A stretch of DNA of 64,000 nt from a virus, in IMG/VR virus record IMGVR_UViG_3300009103_000008, positions 1 to 64,000 of that record. One strand, given 5' to 3'. The notes beneath the pieces were generated by a model that saw only the letters and a program-made list of their open reading frames with translations, was not told the DNA's origin and ran no database searches. Numbering within the stretch: the stretch's first letter is position 1; every line of letters starts with the position of its first letter. Positions 30,044-37,969 of the stretch are shown in pieces. A program made the position numbers and the translations under genes.

Positions 30044-30454
30044 TTAGGAGTTATTACTACCTATTGAGTATTTAGTAGTTAACTTCCAATTAGATTTTTC
30101 CTTGAACGGAATGATTTTTATCTGTGAAAGTGGAGCTCTTGGTTCTGCTATTTGTTGTGTATTCACGACAGAAACTAACTTCCATTGTTCTAATAAAGAA
30201 ACAATAGTGTTCCTTCGTCCTATATCGGACTCATCAATGTTGGTAGGTTTACCATCTAATTTGAATAGTTCTTTGAAATGGGTAATGTAATACTTACCGC
30301 GTTTGTGTAATATATGACACGACTGGAAAAGTTCTTGCTCTCTTCTAGAGGCAACACCTATGCGTGAGAGAGTCTCTCTTATCTTGAGAAAGTCGTCTTT
30401 TTCAGGGAATGTGACCTCGACTAGGTCTTTGACTATAGCTTCTTGGCTATCCAT
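30044..30454 (-). CDS. regA: Translational repressor RegA
   Basis: RegA-family RNA-binding repressor, 136 residues. 'FPEKDDFLKIRETLSRIGVA', 'LFQSCHILHKRGKYYITHFK' and the end 'EKSNWKLTTKYSIGSNNS' follow T4 RegA (122 aa) closely. It blocks translation of early phage mRNAs by binding around start codons. The start at 30454 overlaps gp62 by 8 bases (ATGGATAG). Placement after gp62 matches T4. Confidence 0.93.
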   Translation of the reverse strand: MDSQEAIVKDLVEVTFPEKDDFLKIRETLSRIGVASRREQELFQSCHILHKRGKYYITHFKELFKLDGKPTNIDESDIGRRNTIVSLLEQWKLVSVVNTQQIAEPRAPLSQIKIIPFKEKSNWKLTTKYSIGSNNS

Positions 30455-30839
30455 TATCCTTACCACCAATATTCATTCTGTTTTTCAATTCTCGAATCTG
30501 TTTATCAGACAATAGATTAACATACTCTTTAGCCTCTTTTGTTGATATCTGATAATATTGTTTTACAGTATCGATTTTCTTACTAATATATGGTTTAGAC
30601 CACTGTGAAAATCTTTGTCTTTTCCTAAGAGTATTTAGGAAAAAGACATATTGGAGGCGGGTATCGACTCCGTGTCTCACATTCATTTCGTTAGTAAGGA
30701 AAACAGAATCTTGGTGATAAGATAATGCTTTGTTGATTAAAAATGGTTGATATGCTTTTTCTTCGACCTCATCAACCATGAGGTCTTTTTTTGTATACGA
30801 AACTGACTTAACAAAGTCAAATGGATTTCGTTTGGTCAT
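30447..30839 (-). CDS. 62: Clamp loader small subunit gp62
   Basis: 130 residues starting MTKRNPFDFVKSVSYTKKD at the TAATG overlap. The text 'NEMNVRHGVDTRLQYVFFLN' and RKRQRFSQWSKPYI matches gp62 of marine T4-like phages; similarity to T4 gp62 itself is low. It forms the 4:1 clamp loader with gp44 that opens the gp45 ring. Identification rests on these family features and position before regA. Confidence 0.8.
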   Translation of the reverse strand: MTKRNPFDFVKSVSYTKKDLMVDEVEEKAYQPFLINKALSYHQDSVFLTNEMNVRHGVDTRLQYVFFLNTLRKRQRFSQWSKPYISKKIDTVKQYYQISTKEAKEYVNLLSDKQIRELKNRMNIGGKDNG

Positions 30840-31126
30840 TACTGGGTATTGGGTGAACCATGGCGAATCCACTCGCTTAAGAGTTCGTCACCTTTGAGTT
30901 GGTCACCCATAACAACAATCTCTCCAGTATCTAATTCTCTACGGATTACACCATTGTTATATTGGGTATCTACGACTCTTCTCGTGCCGTTAGCAGTGTC
31001 TTCGGGTCTTTGGTCATACCAACATGAATCTAATGAATGTGCATGATATGCTTTAATACCTTTAGCCCATTTCTCGGCAACTAACATACTTCTTTGTTTC
31101 TCCACTCGGTCTTCATATTGTGTCAT
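30839..31126 (-). CDS. Hypothetical protein between gp44 and gp62, 95 aa
   Basis: Not recognised. ATGA overlap at the start and TAATG at the end tie it to both neighbours. It is hydrophilic, with 'HAHSLDSCWYDQRPEDTANG' and a beta part 'YNNGVIRRELDTGEIVVMGD'. No motif supports a function. Confidence 0.55.
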   Translation of the reverse strand: MTQYEDRVEKQRSMLVAEKWAKGIKAYHAHSLDSCWYDQRPEDTANGTRRVVDTQYNNGVIRRELDTGEIVVMGDQLKGDELLSEWIRHGSPNTQ

Positions 31127-31296
31127 TTTTTCTCCACTGGTTTATATAATGCTTTCAAAATTGCATTATGTTTTTTCTTATCTTCTTCCTCTTGTCCTTG
31201 AGTTAAATTAACTAGAGCTTCTCGTTGTCTCTCTTCTTGTATCATATCTGCATACCTCAATCGGTAAATAAAATTCCACCCTATTGAATCGTTCAT
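31123..31296 (-). CDS. Small hypothetical protein, 57 aa
   Basis: The start at 31296 (MNDSIGWNFIYRLRYADM) is chosen because it overlaps the lipoprotein stop as ATGA; a longer frame would run far into the lipoprotein. It is helical with a basic tail (KALYKPVEKK). Unknown function. Confidence 0.5.
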   Translation of the reverse strand: MNDSIGWNFIYRLRYADMIQEERQREALVNLTQGQEEEDKKKHNAILKALYKPVEKK

Positions 31297-31514
31297 CTGG
31301 CTAACTGCTCCAGTATACTTCTTTGTTCTCTCCATTCTAAGCATACACAAGTCATAGTTGACCTTTGTCTTCCTTCACAAAAAGCAAAATAACCAACGGG
31401 ACATGAGAACCTATCGGGGTGCCTATAATATCTATCATTCACTGCATTATAATTGCCATAACTTTGACAACCACTTAGACCACAAAATAGTAATCCCATT
31501 AAAAATTTATTCAT
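31293..31514 (-). CDS. Lipoprotein inserted between gp44 and gp62, 73 aa
   Basis: The signal peptide MNKFLMGLLFCGLSGC-QS has a lipobox LSGC at C16. The mature part is short, with cysteines in RFSCPVGYFAFCEG and MTCVCLEW. It overlaps the gp44 stop by 4 bases (ATGA). An outer-membrane lipoprotein among replication genes is odd. Superinfection exclusion or envelope protection are possible roles; neither is shown. Confidence 0.65.
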   Translation of the reverse strand: MNKFLMGLLFCGLSGCQSYGNYNAVNDRYYRHPDRFSCPVGYFAFCEGRQRSTMTCVCLEWREQRSILEQLAR

Positions 31515-32452
31515 TTAAATTTACACTCGCTCATAATTTCTGTTAAACATGCAACGAAATTGATTTCACTATCCATTGCAAATGCTGATTTGTATTGATA
31601 GTCAGCAATGAACAAGACAGCAGCTGGAACAGAAGTCGGTTCTAATCTCAACTCAAGTGCGTTAAATAACTTTCGATACAAAGTATTAAAGTCGTTATCG
31701 GAATTCTTACCAACCCATTTCCTCATACCAGTCCAATTCTTTTCTTTAATCATATCGATTAATGGTGTTAACTTCTCTTCGTTTAAAGTGGTGAGAAGCC
31801 CACTATCGATTACACCACTTACACCATATCTTTGGACTTCGTTTATACACCTTCTATAATCAGGAAAGAATTTAATAACCAGTTCAACTAGAACTTTTTG
31901 GTCATATGTAATTCCTTCGGTTGTGCATATCTCCATAAGTCTTGCAAGAAACACTGACGCAAGTCTTTGTTTCTCATCAGGTGTCATGGTAAAATCTATG
32001 ACTGTAGTTCTAGAATGTAATGGTGGAATAATCCTATTCTTATAATTACAAGTAAAAATGAATCTACAGTTAGAAGAAAACTCTTCTATAAAATTTCTAA
32101 GTGCTGGTTGAACTGAATCTGCAGATATGTAATCGGCCTCGTCCAGTATAACCACCTTTGGTGCATCTGACAATGAAACTGTCGATGCAAAGTTCTTTAT
32201 CTTCGTTCTAAGGGTATCTATGAGTCTCCCCTCGTCACTACCATTGATTACGATAAAGTCGGCCCCTAGCTCGTTACAGAGTGCCTTAGCGACCGTTGTT
32301 TTACCTACACCAGCAGACCCACACAACATCAAGTTAGGGACTTCCCCTTGTTTTACAAACTCTTGGAATGTGGATTTTAGGTGAACTGGTAGTATCGTGT
32401 CCTCAATAGTTTGAGGTCTATACTTTTCAACGAATAAATATTCTTCTTTCAT
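31511..32452 (-). CDS. 44: Clamp loader large subunit gp44
   Basis: An AAA+ ATPase of 313 residues starting MKEEYLFVEKYRPQTIED at 32452. Walker A is CGSAGVGKT (44-52), Walker B ILDEADYI (102-109), and sensor 1 SNCRFIFTCNYKNRI carries the arginine-finger region. It loads the gp45 clamp with gp62. The longer frame upstream is rejected because KYRP is the normal N-terminus of this family. No good Shine-Dalgarno sequence; a 41-codon frame ends 2 bases upstream. Confidence 0.93.
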   Translation of the reverse strand: MKEEYLFVEKYRPQTIEDTILPVHLKSTFQEFVKQGEVPNLMLCGSAGVGKTTVAKALCNELGADFIVINGSDEGRLIDTLRTKIKNFASTVSLSDAPKVVILDEADYISADSVQPALRNFIEEFSSNCRFIFTCNYKNRIIPPLHSRTTVIDFTMTPDEKQRLASVFLARLMEICTTEGITYDQKVLVELVIKFFPDYRRCINEVQRYGVSGVIDSGLLTTLNEEKLTPLIDMIKEKNWTGMRKWVGKNSDNDFNTLYRKLFNALELRLEPTSVPAAVLFIADYQYKSAFAMDSEINFVACLTEIMSECKFK

Positions 32453-32454
32453 AA

Positions 32455-32580
32455 TTAAGGTTGTAGATTCCCCGCCGAGTCTACAGTGCAATCCACCCTT
32501 GAAGATTGATGAGATTGGATTACTCCCGAAAATATTGCAGAGACTGGCACAATATTAACACTAATATATAGGTCAAGCAT
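32455..32580 (-). CDS. Candidate coupling ORF between gp45 and gp44, 41 codons
   Basis: A frame starting MLDLYISVNIVPVSAIF overlaps the gp45 stop by 8 bases and ends 2 bases before the gp44 ATG, filling the 120-base gap exactly. It has no ribosome site apart from coupling to gp45. The same stretch has inverted repeats (GTAGA/TCTAC near 32460-32482; AATCC/GGATT), so it could instead be a structured leader. I report it as possible, not established. Confidence 0.3.
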   Translation of the reverse strand: MLDLYISVNIVPVSAIFSGVIQSHQSSRVDCTVDSAGNLQP

Positions 32581-33238
32581 TGTAATTTGAGTCAGGCTCC
32601 AACGCAATAAAATACTCTAAATCGATATCTGTATTGTTAAAATGAGATATTCCTTTAGAAGAAACTGAAACTGTATAGTTTCCGTCTAGAACTTTAAGAT
32701 TTTCCATTTTAAAATTCATTGTATATGTAGAACCATTACCTTCACCTACAATTCTTGAGAATGTATTTGAAGTCGTATTCTTCTTATCAGTTACTTCTAA
32801 CTTGATAGTGGTTCCGTCACTGGATAAAACTAAATCATTCACTCCAAGAACACTTCCAGCTTTCTGTAATTCAGAAAGAAGAGTAGAACTAATATCAAGA
32901 GTGATTTCTGCTTCAGGCATTGTTATCATTTTATCAGGTGCGGTGACCATACCTTCGCTTGCATAGAAATATGCAAGACTTGAATCGTCATCTGCAACAG
33001 TCAAACTTGCGTCTCCAAATGTAAACTCGGGGTCAGACAACAAAGATGTTGCACCCAAAAATTCAGGCAAGTTATATATACTAAAATCTTGAGGGAACGA
33101 TTCATCTACCGTTGCCACTGCAAGAATGTTTTTCATATTGGAAATAGTTTCTAATTTATTTCCAGTCTTAACTCGGATACCCGAATTAATAGTTGAGAAA
33201 TTTTTTAAGACATTCCTCGTGTCATTACTAATTTTCAT
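32573..33238 (-). CDS. 45: Sliding clamp gp45
   Basis: The 221-residue clamp starts at the ATG at 33238 (MKISNDTRNVLKNFSTINSG), overlapping the upstream stop as TGATG. The N-terminus and 'VATVDESFPQDFSIYNLPEF' and 'NFKMENLKVLDGNYTVSVSS' match T4 gp45. It encircles DNA, holds the polymerase and activates late transcription through gp55/gp33. At least three proteins in the window end in clamp-tail-like peptides (gp43, gp55, the TET-like enzyme). Confidence 0.93.
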   Translation of the reverse strand: MKISNDTRNVLKNFSTINSGIRVKTGNKLETISNMKNILAVATVDESFPQDFSIYNLPEFLGATSLLSDPEFTFGDASLTVADDDSSLAYFYASEGMVTAPDKMITMPEAEITLDISSTLLSELQKAGSVLGVNDLVLSSDGTTIKLEVTDKKNTTSNTFSRIVGEGNGSTYTMNFKMENLKVLDGNYTVSVSSKGISHFNNTDIDLEYFIALEPDSNYNA

Positions 33239-33525
33239 CACTTGTTAGCCTCCTTTATATGCGTGTCGTGATTATATAAAGCAAGGAACCCATAATGTAT
33301 GACTTTTAATAAGTCTGCACGATTGTATCCGTCTTTCTTACCGTAGCGTTGTGCATACTTTAAGATATTTCCGATACAGAATCCCTCTCCATGTCCACCG
33401 TCCATGATAAATTCAGTTGCCTGAAACTTATCCTTGGAATAGTGTTGTTCATAGGTCTTATCTACATACTTCATGAATTCACTTAATAGTTCCTTCTCAT
33501 TGTATTTGTAGTTAATTCCAGTCAT
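33238..33525 (-). CDS. DUF3310 (SaV-like) protein, 95 aa
   Basis: The segment GFCIGNILKYAQRYGKKDGYN followed by RADLLKVIHYGFLAL is the signature of DUF3310, small proteins common in phages ('GNxxKYxxRxxxKxxxxDLxKxxxY') with no agreed function. I prefer the ATG at 33525 (MTGINYKYN): the other ATG at 33534 lies in the -10 box of the promoter. It is coupled to gp45. Confidence 0.75.
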   Translation of the reverse strand: MTGINYKYNEKELLSEFMKYVDKTYEQHYSKDKFQATEFIMDGGHGEGFCIGNILKYAQRYGKKDGYNRADLLKVIHYGFLALYNHDTHIKEANK

Positions 33526-33532
33526 TGTTACC

Positions 33533-33561
33533 ATTATACTCTATCTTATCTTTCCTGACAA
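33533..33561 (-). promoter_or_regulatory. Sigma70-type promoter TTGTCA-17-TATAAT for the gp45 operon
   Basis: TTGTCA at 33561-33556 and TATAAT at 33538-33533, with AACCCTA upstream. Seven bases separate the -10 box from the ATG at 33525, so the mRNA would have almost no leader. Confidence 0.65.
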
Positions 33562-33580
33562 TAGGGTTTTTGTAGATTTC

Positions 33581-34834
33581 TTAGTAGTCGGTGTCTGAGT
33601 CTAAGATGTCATCTTCAATGACCGTGTCTTCTTCGACTTCAGCATTAAGGTCAACACCAGCGTCAACCTTAGTGTAGAGGTCAAGGATTGAAGCCCTTGT
33701 TTCCTCATCGAACCTTGAGATACACATGGTGATTGATTTGATTTTGTCGTTAAACATTCTAAATGCATTCACTATGTGAACCAGTCTTCTAGTGGTGACA
33801 ACATCATCAATACCACCTTCGTAGTATGTTTTTCTGATTATGTCAGCCCAGTCAACAAGCTTCTCACAAAACTCATCATCAACTTCACCAGTCAGAGCCA
33901 TTTCTTTTTTAAGAATGGTTCTTTCAGTTTTCACTGGTGGATATTCTTGACCCATTGTGATTGCAAACCTTTCCAACATGGCTTCATTCATGATTTGAGT
34001 TCCAATGAACTTTCCATCTTCGGAACCTTGTCCTTTAGTGTTTGCAGTAGCAAGGATAGTGAAACCAGCTTTAGGACTCACCCACTCACCAGTTTTCTTG
34101 ATTAGGTAACCTTTACCTTCAAGAACTGATTGTAAGCACATTAATTTGTTTGAACCCAAGTCAACTTCGTCAAGAAGAAGGACAGCTCCTTTCCTCATTG
34201 CTTTGATAACTGGGCCTTCTCTAAAGACAATGTTTCCATTGACCAGTGAATGTCCACCCATTAAATCATCTTCGTCAGTCTCAATCGTAATGTTGACTCT
34301 GTAAAGCTCTCTTTTTAATTGGGCACAAACTTGTTCAACCATTAAGGTTTTACCGTTACCACTCAAACCAGTTACAAAAACTGGGAAAAAGATTTTAGAT
34401 TTAATGATGTTTTTCACATCTTTGAAATGACCAAATGGAACATAGTTAACCATTTTCTCGGGAATGATTTTCACATTCTCATCAAGAAGATTAACACTTT
34501 CAGTTGCAGCAGCAACTGGCATGTTCATGGGGTCTGCTGTTGCCCTTACTGGGACAACTTTAACTGGTGTCTCACCACCGTGAGAATAACCACCGTTATA
34601 ACCCTCGATAACTTGGGTAATATTATAAAGAAGAGGGCCAGAACTCTGTTCCTCTTTGAACCCAAATTTGTTATCTTTCAACCATGAAGGGAAATATCCA
34701 CCCATAGCTTCTTTGATTTCAGCCCTAGTAAAACTGGTCTGTGAACCAAATTTAGAAACCAGTTCGTCTAAAAACTCCGTCCTATCGGGAGTGTAGGTGA
34801 ACTTATTTCCGTTAATTTCTGTCGAATCTGTCAT
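33581..34834 (-). CDS. cobS: CobS/MoxR-like AAA+ ATPase
   Basis: A 417-residue MoxR-class ATPase: Walker A GLSGNGKT (156-163), Walker B LLLDEVD (219-225), sensor region FTILATANTKGQG and the arginine region LERFAI. Residues 1-115 include a small helical domain. Marine T4-like phages carry this gene under the name cobS, from the cobaltochelatase ATPase. Here a VWA/metalloprotease gene sits 0.5 kb upstream, as in MoxR-VWA and CobS-CobT pairs. Chelatase activity is not supported by other genes. Ribosome site AAGGAG. Confidence 0.88.
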   Translation of the reverse strand: MTDSTEINGNKFTYTPDRTEFLDELVSKFGSQTSFTRAEIKEAMGGYFPSWLKDNKFGFKEEQSSGPLLYNITQVIEGYNGGYSHGGETPVKVVPVRATADPMNMPVAAATESVNLLDENVKIIPEKMVNYVPFGHFKDVKNIIKSKIFFPVFVTGLSGNGKTLMVEQVCAQLKRELYRVNITIETDEDDLMGGHSLVNGNIVFREGPVIKAMRKGAVLLLDEVDLGSNKLMCLQSVLEGKGYLIKKTGEWVSPKAGFTILATANTKGQGSEDGKFIGTQIMNEAMLERFAITMGQEYPPVKTERTILKKEMALTGEVDDEFCEKLVDWADIIRKTYYEGGIDDVVTTRRLVHIVNAFRMFNDKIKSITMCISRFDEETRASILDLYTKVDAGVDLNAEVEEDTVIEDDILDSDTDY

Positions 34835-34863
34835 TTTGTCTCCTTATTTCTCATCATATATAC

Positions 34864-34893
34864 ATTTTATCAAAAAGCGAGAGGCATTGTCAA
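34864..34893 (-). promoter_or_regulatory. Early promoter TTGACA-18-TAAAAT for cobS
   Basis: TTGACA at 34893-34888, 18 bases, TAAAAT at 34869-34864. The block GGCCTTGACAATGCC and the spacer end GCTTTTTGA are shared with the promoters at 37.79 and 37.94 kb. Confidence 0.75.
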
Positions 34894-34897
34894 GGCC

Positions 34898-35164
34898 TTA
34901 TTTAATAGGTTCAAGATATGTTCCCATCTTTTTGATACATTTAATCTCACCTTTTGCACTCTTTTCGGTCAAATATTTCTCACCATTATTGACCCATGTT
35001 CTAAATGCAAAACATTCTACTTCTTTTTCTTTACAATTATCGTATTGTGGACACTTATGGAATACACAAGGACTTGGCCCTACATCCATAACTGCGTCAG
35101 CAAACTTACTGTAATCAGGATTTACCGTATGGTAATATGCTGGGTCTACTTTAAGATGTGGCAT
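34898..35164 (-). CDS. Cysteine-containing hypothetical protein, 88 aa
   Basis: Five cysteines in two clusters, PCVFHKCPQYDNCKEKEVEC and KCIKK, could hold zinc or an iron-sulfur cluster. The start overlaps the 66-residue gene and follows GGAGAC. It lies between the cobT-like and cobS genes in one unit, so it may serve that system. No family recognised. Confidence 0.55.
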   Translation of the reverse strand: MPHLKVDPAYYHTVNPDYSKFADAVMDVGPSPCVFHKCPQYDNCKEKEVECFAFRTWVNNGEKYLTEKSAKGEIKCIKKMGTYLEPIK

Positions 35165-35351
35165 TTTTATATGTCTCCGTCCATTTAATGAACACGAGGT
35201 TCGATTGTTCTCTACTTAATCCCATGTTGTCTCTCAACCACTTGGGGGCTGCATACATATTCATCACACCCATTTCTCTTATCGTATCGAGTGTATCAAA
35301 ATATTCAGACGGTTCGAATTCTATGCCGTCAACATTTATTGTTTCATCCAT
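35151..35351 (-). CDS. Small hypothetical protein, 66 aa
   Basis: It starts directly after the cobT-like stop (TAA, ATG) with GGAGATAG upstream. Acidic N-terminus, then a helical part 'WLRDNMGLSREQSNLVFIKW'. Not recognised. Confidence 0.5.
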   Translation of the reverse strand: MDETINVDGIEFEPSEYFDTLDTIREMGVMNMYAAPKWLRDNMGLSREQSNLVFIKWTETYKNATS

Positions 35352-37769
35352 TTATGCTATCTCCTTTATGAATTCATTAGTTAAGAACCTAGATGTTGAT
35401 TTTGCATTTTGGTTCTTTTTAAATCTTGCAGTCAGTGTTGCTTTCTTTGCACCGATTAATTCATCGTCCAAAGTCTCTTCACCGTCAGTTCCAATCGCTG
35501 AACTCGCTGTCAAGAATAATTTATTGTAGCCATGAACTTTGTAGACTGCTCCTTCTTTTCTAGCTTTTTTCCATTCAGTAGTATAATCCAACCAACCAAC
35601 ATCACTTTGAACTTCGTAGAGAAGTTGAGACATATCGCTCTTTCTTCCACAAACAAAGTATCCAGTAACTATAACCCCAGTCTCTTCTGATAACCAGTGT
35701 AAAAGATTTTGGGTTTTTCTAAAATACTGTCCACCACTTCTTCCTTCGTAAGGATAAACTCTTCCACTAATCGGGTCGATTAATTCTCTTTCTTTTTTGT
35801 AGTTCCAGCTCTCACCTTCACTTTGTTCTTTAATTTCTTTGGTCTCTTCATCACTATGTCTAAGAATGTTTGCACTGTGAGAATACCCATCAGTGATTAC
35901 TGTTAAGATTGATTTCTCAACTGCATATCTTTTGTTAAACTCGGGAAGGATTTTTCTCAATGCAACCAAAGTAGTATCCAGTGGAGTTCCACCTAGTCCG
36001 TATCTTTGAGGATAATACTCATCAGGAAGGTCAATGTATCCACCTTGAGAGCCGTCAACATATTCACAACCACTGAACCATTCATTCCAAACCGCAAGGT
36101 TCTTTTGAAAATGTCTGCCCCACCTAGTAACTGATTCACCAAAGTAACAGTTCCAAATGTTCATGACATATTTGAATGCTTCTCTATAATCCTTGGTGTT
36201 CATTTCATTAGAGAAGATTTCGATTAGGTTACCGTCACTACCCCAGCTATCATTAAATCTATCAGAAAATAAGTAAACTCTATGAGGGATACCAACTTTT
36301 CTACAGAACATGGTAAGGATAATTGATTGTTCTAAAAGGTCTCTTACTTCCTTATAAATTGAACCACTCCAGTCAATCATGATATTCACACCATGGTTTT
36401 CACCTTCTGGCATGTAAGTCACTCTCTTAAATACATCTTCAACAATCTGATACTTGGCAAGTCTGTTCATATCTAATTTACCAGTCTTACCAGTGAATGC
36501 ATGTTTTGACAACATTGCAGATTGTCTCATTTCAAATTCTTTTGCCATGTGGTTAACAATGGCTTTATTTTTTCTTTCCATTTTTTTCATTGAGTGCATA
36601 GCTCTCAATGCTTGTTGTGGAAATTTTGCAACCATAAATTTGTTAAGGTCACTACCGTCTTCATATTTACCGTCATTAAAAAAGTTTCTAAAATCATTAA
36701 TGAAAGTTTTGTAAGGAATGATAGTTTTATCAGCATGTTCATTGAACCCTTTATTCTTTAAATCGATTTGAGTTCTGATTATGTTAGTATCTGAAATGAA
36801 CTGCTCTTCGTTGTTGTGTGCAGCGTGTTCTGTAATAGACTCCCTTGCACCATCTTCATCATCATAATCTTCGGGTCTTTCAGGCATGTCATTAGATTTA
36901 CCACCAGTAGTTTTTTTACCAGCACCTTGATTTTCACCGTCTTCGTCTGACTCACCTTCTTCACTTTCAGATTCTTCACCACCTTCACTAGGAGCTTCTT
37001 CTTCCTCTACATCAGGAAGAGAGTCTTCATCTTCGTCTGACTCTTCACCTTGGTCACCTTTGGCACCGTCACCTTCTTCTTCGGAAGTTTCGGATTCACC
37101 CCATGAAATCTCTTCCATGTCTTCACCGTCTTCATCTTCGTCTTCTTCGTCACCAACATCAAACATTTGTGGAACTAACTTTTCGTCAGCTTCAGTTCTT
37201 GTTTCATTAGTCTTAGACCACTCATAAATTGCAGTAGCACATTCTTCAACTTCGTCCCAAGACTCACACCTTTCGGCCCAGTCTAAAAAGACTTGTTCTT
37301 CTTTTGAAAGTTTGATTTGAATTCTAGAACCACATTTAGTGATAAGGTTAATTTTATCAATCAATGATAAATCTTTATTAAGGTCTCTATCTTTAACACC
37401 AAAAAAGTCCATTCCCATTAACTCATTATAAGCAGTGTAGAATGATTTTCTCAATCCTTGGTATTTGTTTCTAATATTTTTTTCAATCCTAACATCTTCT
37501 ATAACATTAAGATATCCTTTAAGTGTTTTGTTCTTAGTCACTGCAGAGTGAACACCCTCATATGGAGTCCATAATGCATGACCAACTTCATGACCCATGA
37601 AAAGGTCATAGAGTTCGGAAGAAATGTCGTCCTTAAATATAGGACAACAAAGTAATCTATTCTTTAAATCAAAATATGCAGTAGGAGTTTTCCTATGCAC
37701 TATAGTGAGATTTTCAGACGCCATTAATTTGGCAAGATTGTCTTTTTGGTTCTTTAATTTCTCACTCAT
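35352..37769 (-). CDS. CobT-like protein: HExxH metallopeptidase motif, acidic linker, VWA domain
   Basis: An 805-residue protein. Residues 50-140 carry MGHEVGHALWTP (H60, E61, H64), a zinc-peptidase motif, with a possible third ligand E94 in NVIEDVRIEKN. Residues ~200-320 are a very acidic low-complexity linker. The C-terminal ~440-790 is a VWA domain with MIDAS start MIDWSGSI and later TVITDGYSH. This is the CobT layout with an added peptidase-like head, as in MoxR-associated VWA proteins. With CobS it should form an ATPase-VWA remodelling machine. An early promoter ends six bases before the ATG. Confidence 0.82.
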   Translation of the reverse strand: MSEKLKNQKDNLAKLMASENLTIVHRKTPTAYFDLKNRLLCCPIFKDDISSELYDLFMGHEVGHALWTPYEGVHSAVTKNKTLKGYLNVIEDVRIEKNIRNKYQGLRKSFYTAYNELMGMDFFGVKDRDLNKDLSLIDKINLITKCGSRIQIKLSKEEQVFLDWAERCESWDEVEECATAIYEWSKTNETRTEADEKLVPQMFDVGDEEDEDEDGEDMEEISWGESETSEEEGDGAKGDQGEESDEDEDSLPDVEEEEAPSEGGEESESEEGESDEDGENQGAGKKTTGGKSNDMPERPEDYDDEDGARESITEHAAHNNEEQFISDTNIIRTQIDLKNKGFNEHADKTIIPYKTFINDFRNFFNDGKYEDGSDLNKFMVAKFPQQALRAMHSMKKMERKNKAIVNHMAKEFEMRQSAMLSKHAFTGKTGKLDMNRLAKYQIVEDVFKRVTYMPEGENHGVNIMIDWSGSIYKEVRDLLEQSIILTMFCRKVGIPHRVYLFSDRFNDSWGSDGNLIEIFSNEMNTKDYREAFKYVMNIWNCYFGESVTRWGRHFQKNLAVWNEWFSGCEYVDGSQGGYIDLPDEYYPQRYGLGGTPLDTTLVALRKILPEFNKRYAVEKSILTVITDGYSHSANILRHSDEETKEIKEQSEGESWNYKKERELIDPISGRVYPYEGRSGGQYFRKTQNLLHWLSEETGVIVTGYFVCGRKSDMSQLLYEVQSDVGWLDYTTEWKKARKEGAVYKVHGYNKLFLTASSAIGTDGEETLDDELIGAKKATLTARFKKNQNAKSTSRFLTNEFIKEIA

Positions 37770-37775
37770 GTATAC

Positions 37776-37805
37776 ATTATCTCAAAAAGCGAGGGGCATT
37801 GTCAA
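37776..37805 (-). promoter_or_regulatory. Early promoter, leaderless (TTGACA-18-GATAAT-N6-ATG)
   Basis: TTGACA at 37805-37800, 18 bases, GATAAT at 37781-37776, then GTATAC and the ATG at 37769. It belongs to the CCTTGACAATG repeat family. Confidence 0.75.
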
Positions 37806-37823
37806 GGCCTGATTTATAGGGAT

Positions 37824-37898
37824 TGGCGGTCTGTAAGGGAATCGAACCCTTCTCTCCACCGTGACAGGGTGGCATACTTACCGATATACTAACAGACC
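37824..37898 (-). tRNA. tRNA-Asp (GUC), with encoded CCA
   Basis: The minus strand folds into a full cloverleaf: acceptor GGTCTGT/ACAGACC, D-arm with GGTAAG, anticodon stem CCACC/GGTGG around loop CTGTCAC (anticodon GTC at 37865-37863), T-arm AAGGG-TTCGATT-CCCTT, discriminator G and encoded CCA. The identity is Asp. It has its own early promoter 23 bases upstream. Confidence 0.93.
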
Positions 37899-37920
37899 GA
37901 TTTTTCCAATTCATACAACC

Positions 37921-37950
37921 ATTATATCAAAAAGCTGAAGGCATTGTCAA
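37921..37950 (-). promoter_or_regulatory. Early promoter TTGACA-18-TATAAT for tRNA-Asp
   Basis: TTGACA at 37950-37945 and TATAAT at 37926-37921, the best match in the CCTTGACAATG family. It points into the tRNA gene and onward to the cobT-like gene. Confidence 0.75.
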
Positions 37951-37969
37951 GGCCCGTGTTTACTGGGTT

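Noticed and set aside
32455-32572. Riboswitch between gp45 and gp44
   Set aside because: Inverted repeats exist, but I could not match any known riboswitch core; an open frame fills the same bases.
33581-37769. Cobalamin biosynthesis operon
   Set aside because: Only CobS/CobT-like proteins are present; no CobN-sized chelatase subunit or other pathway gene is in the window.
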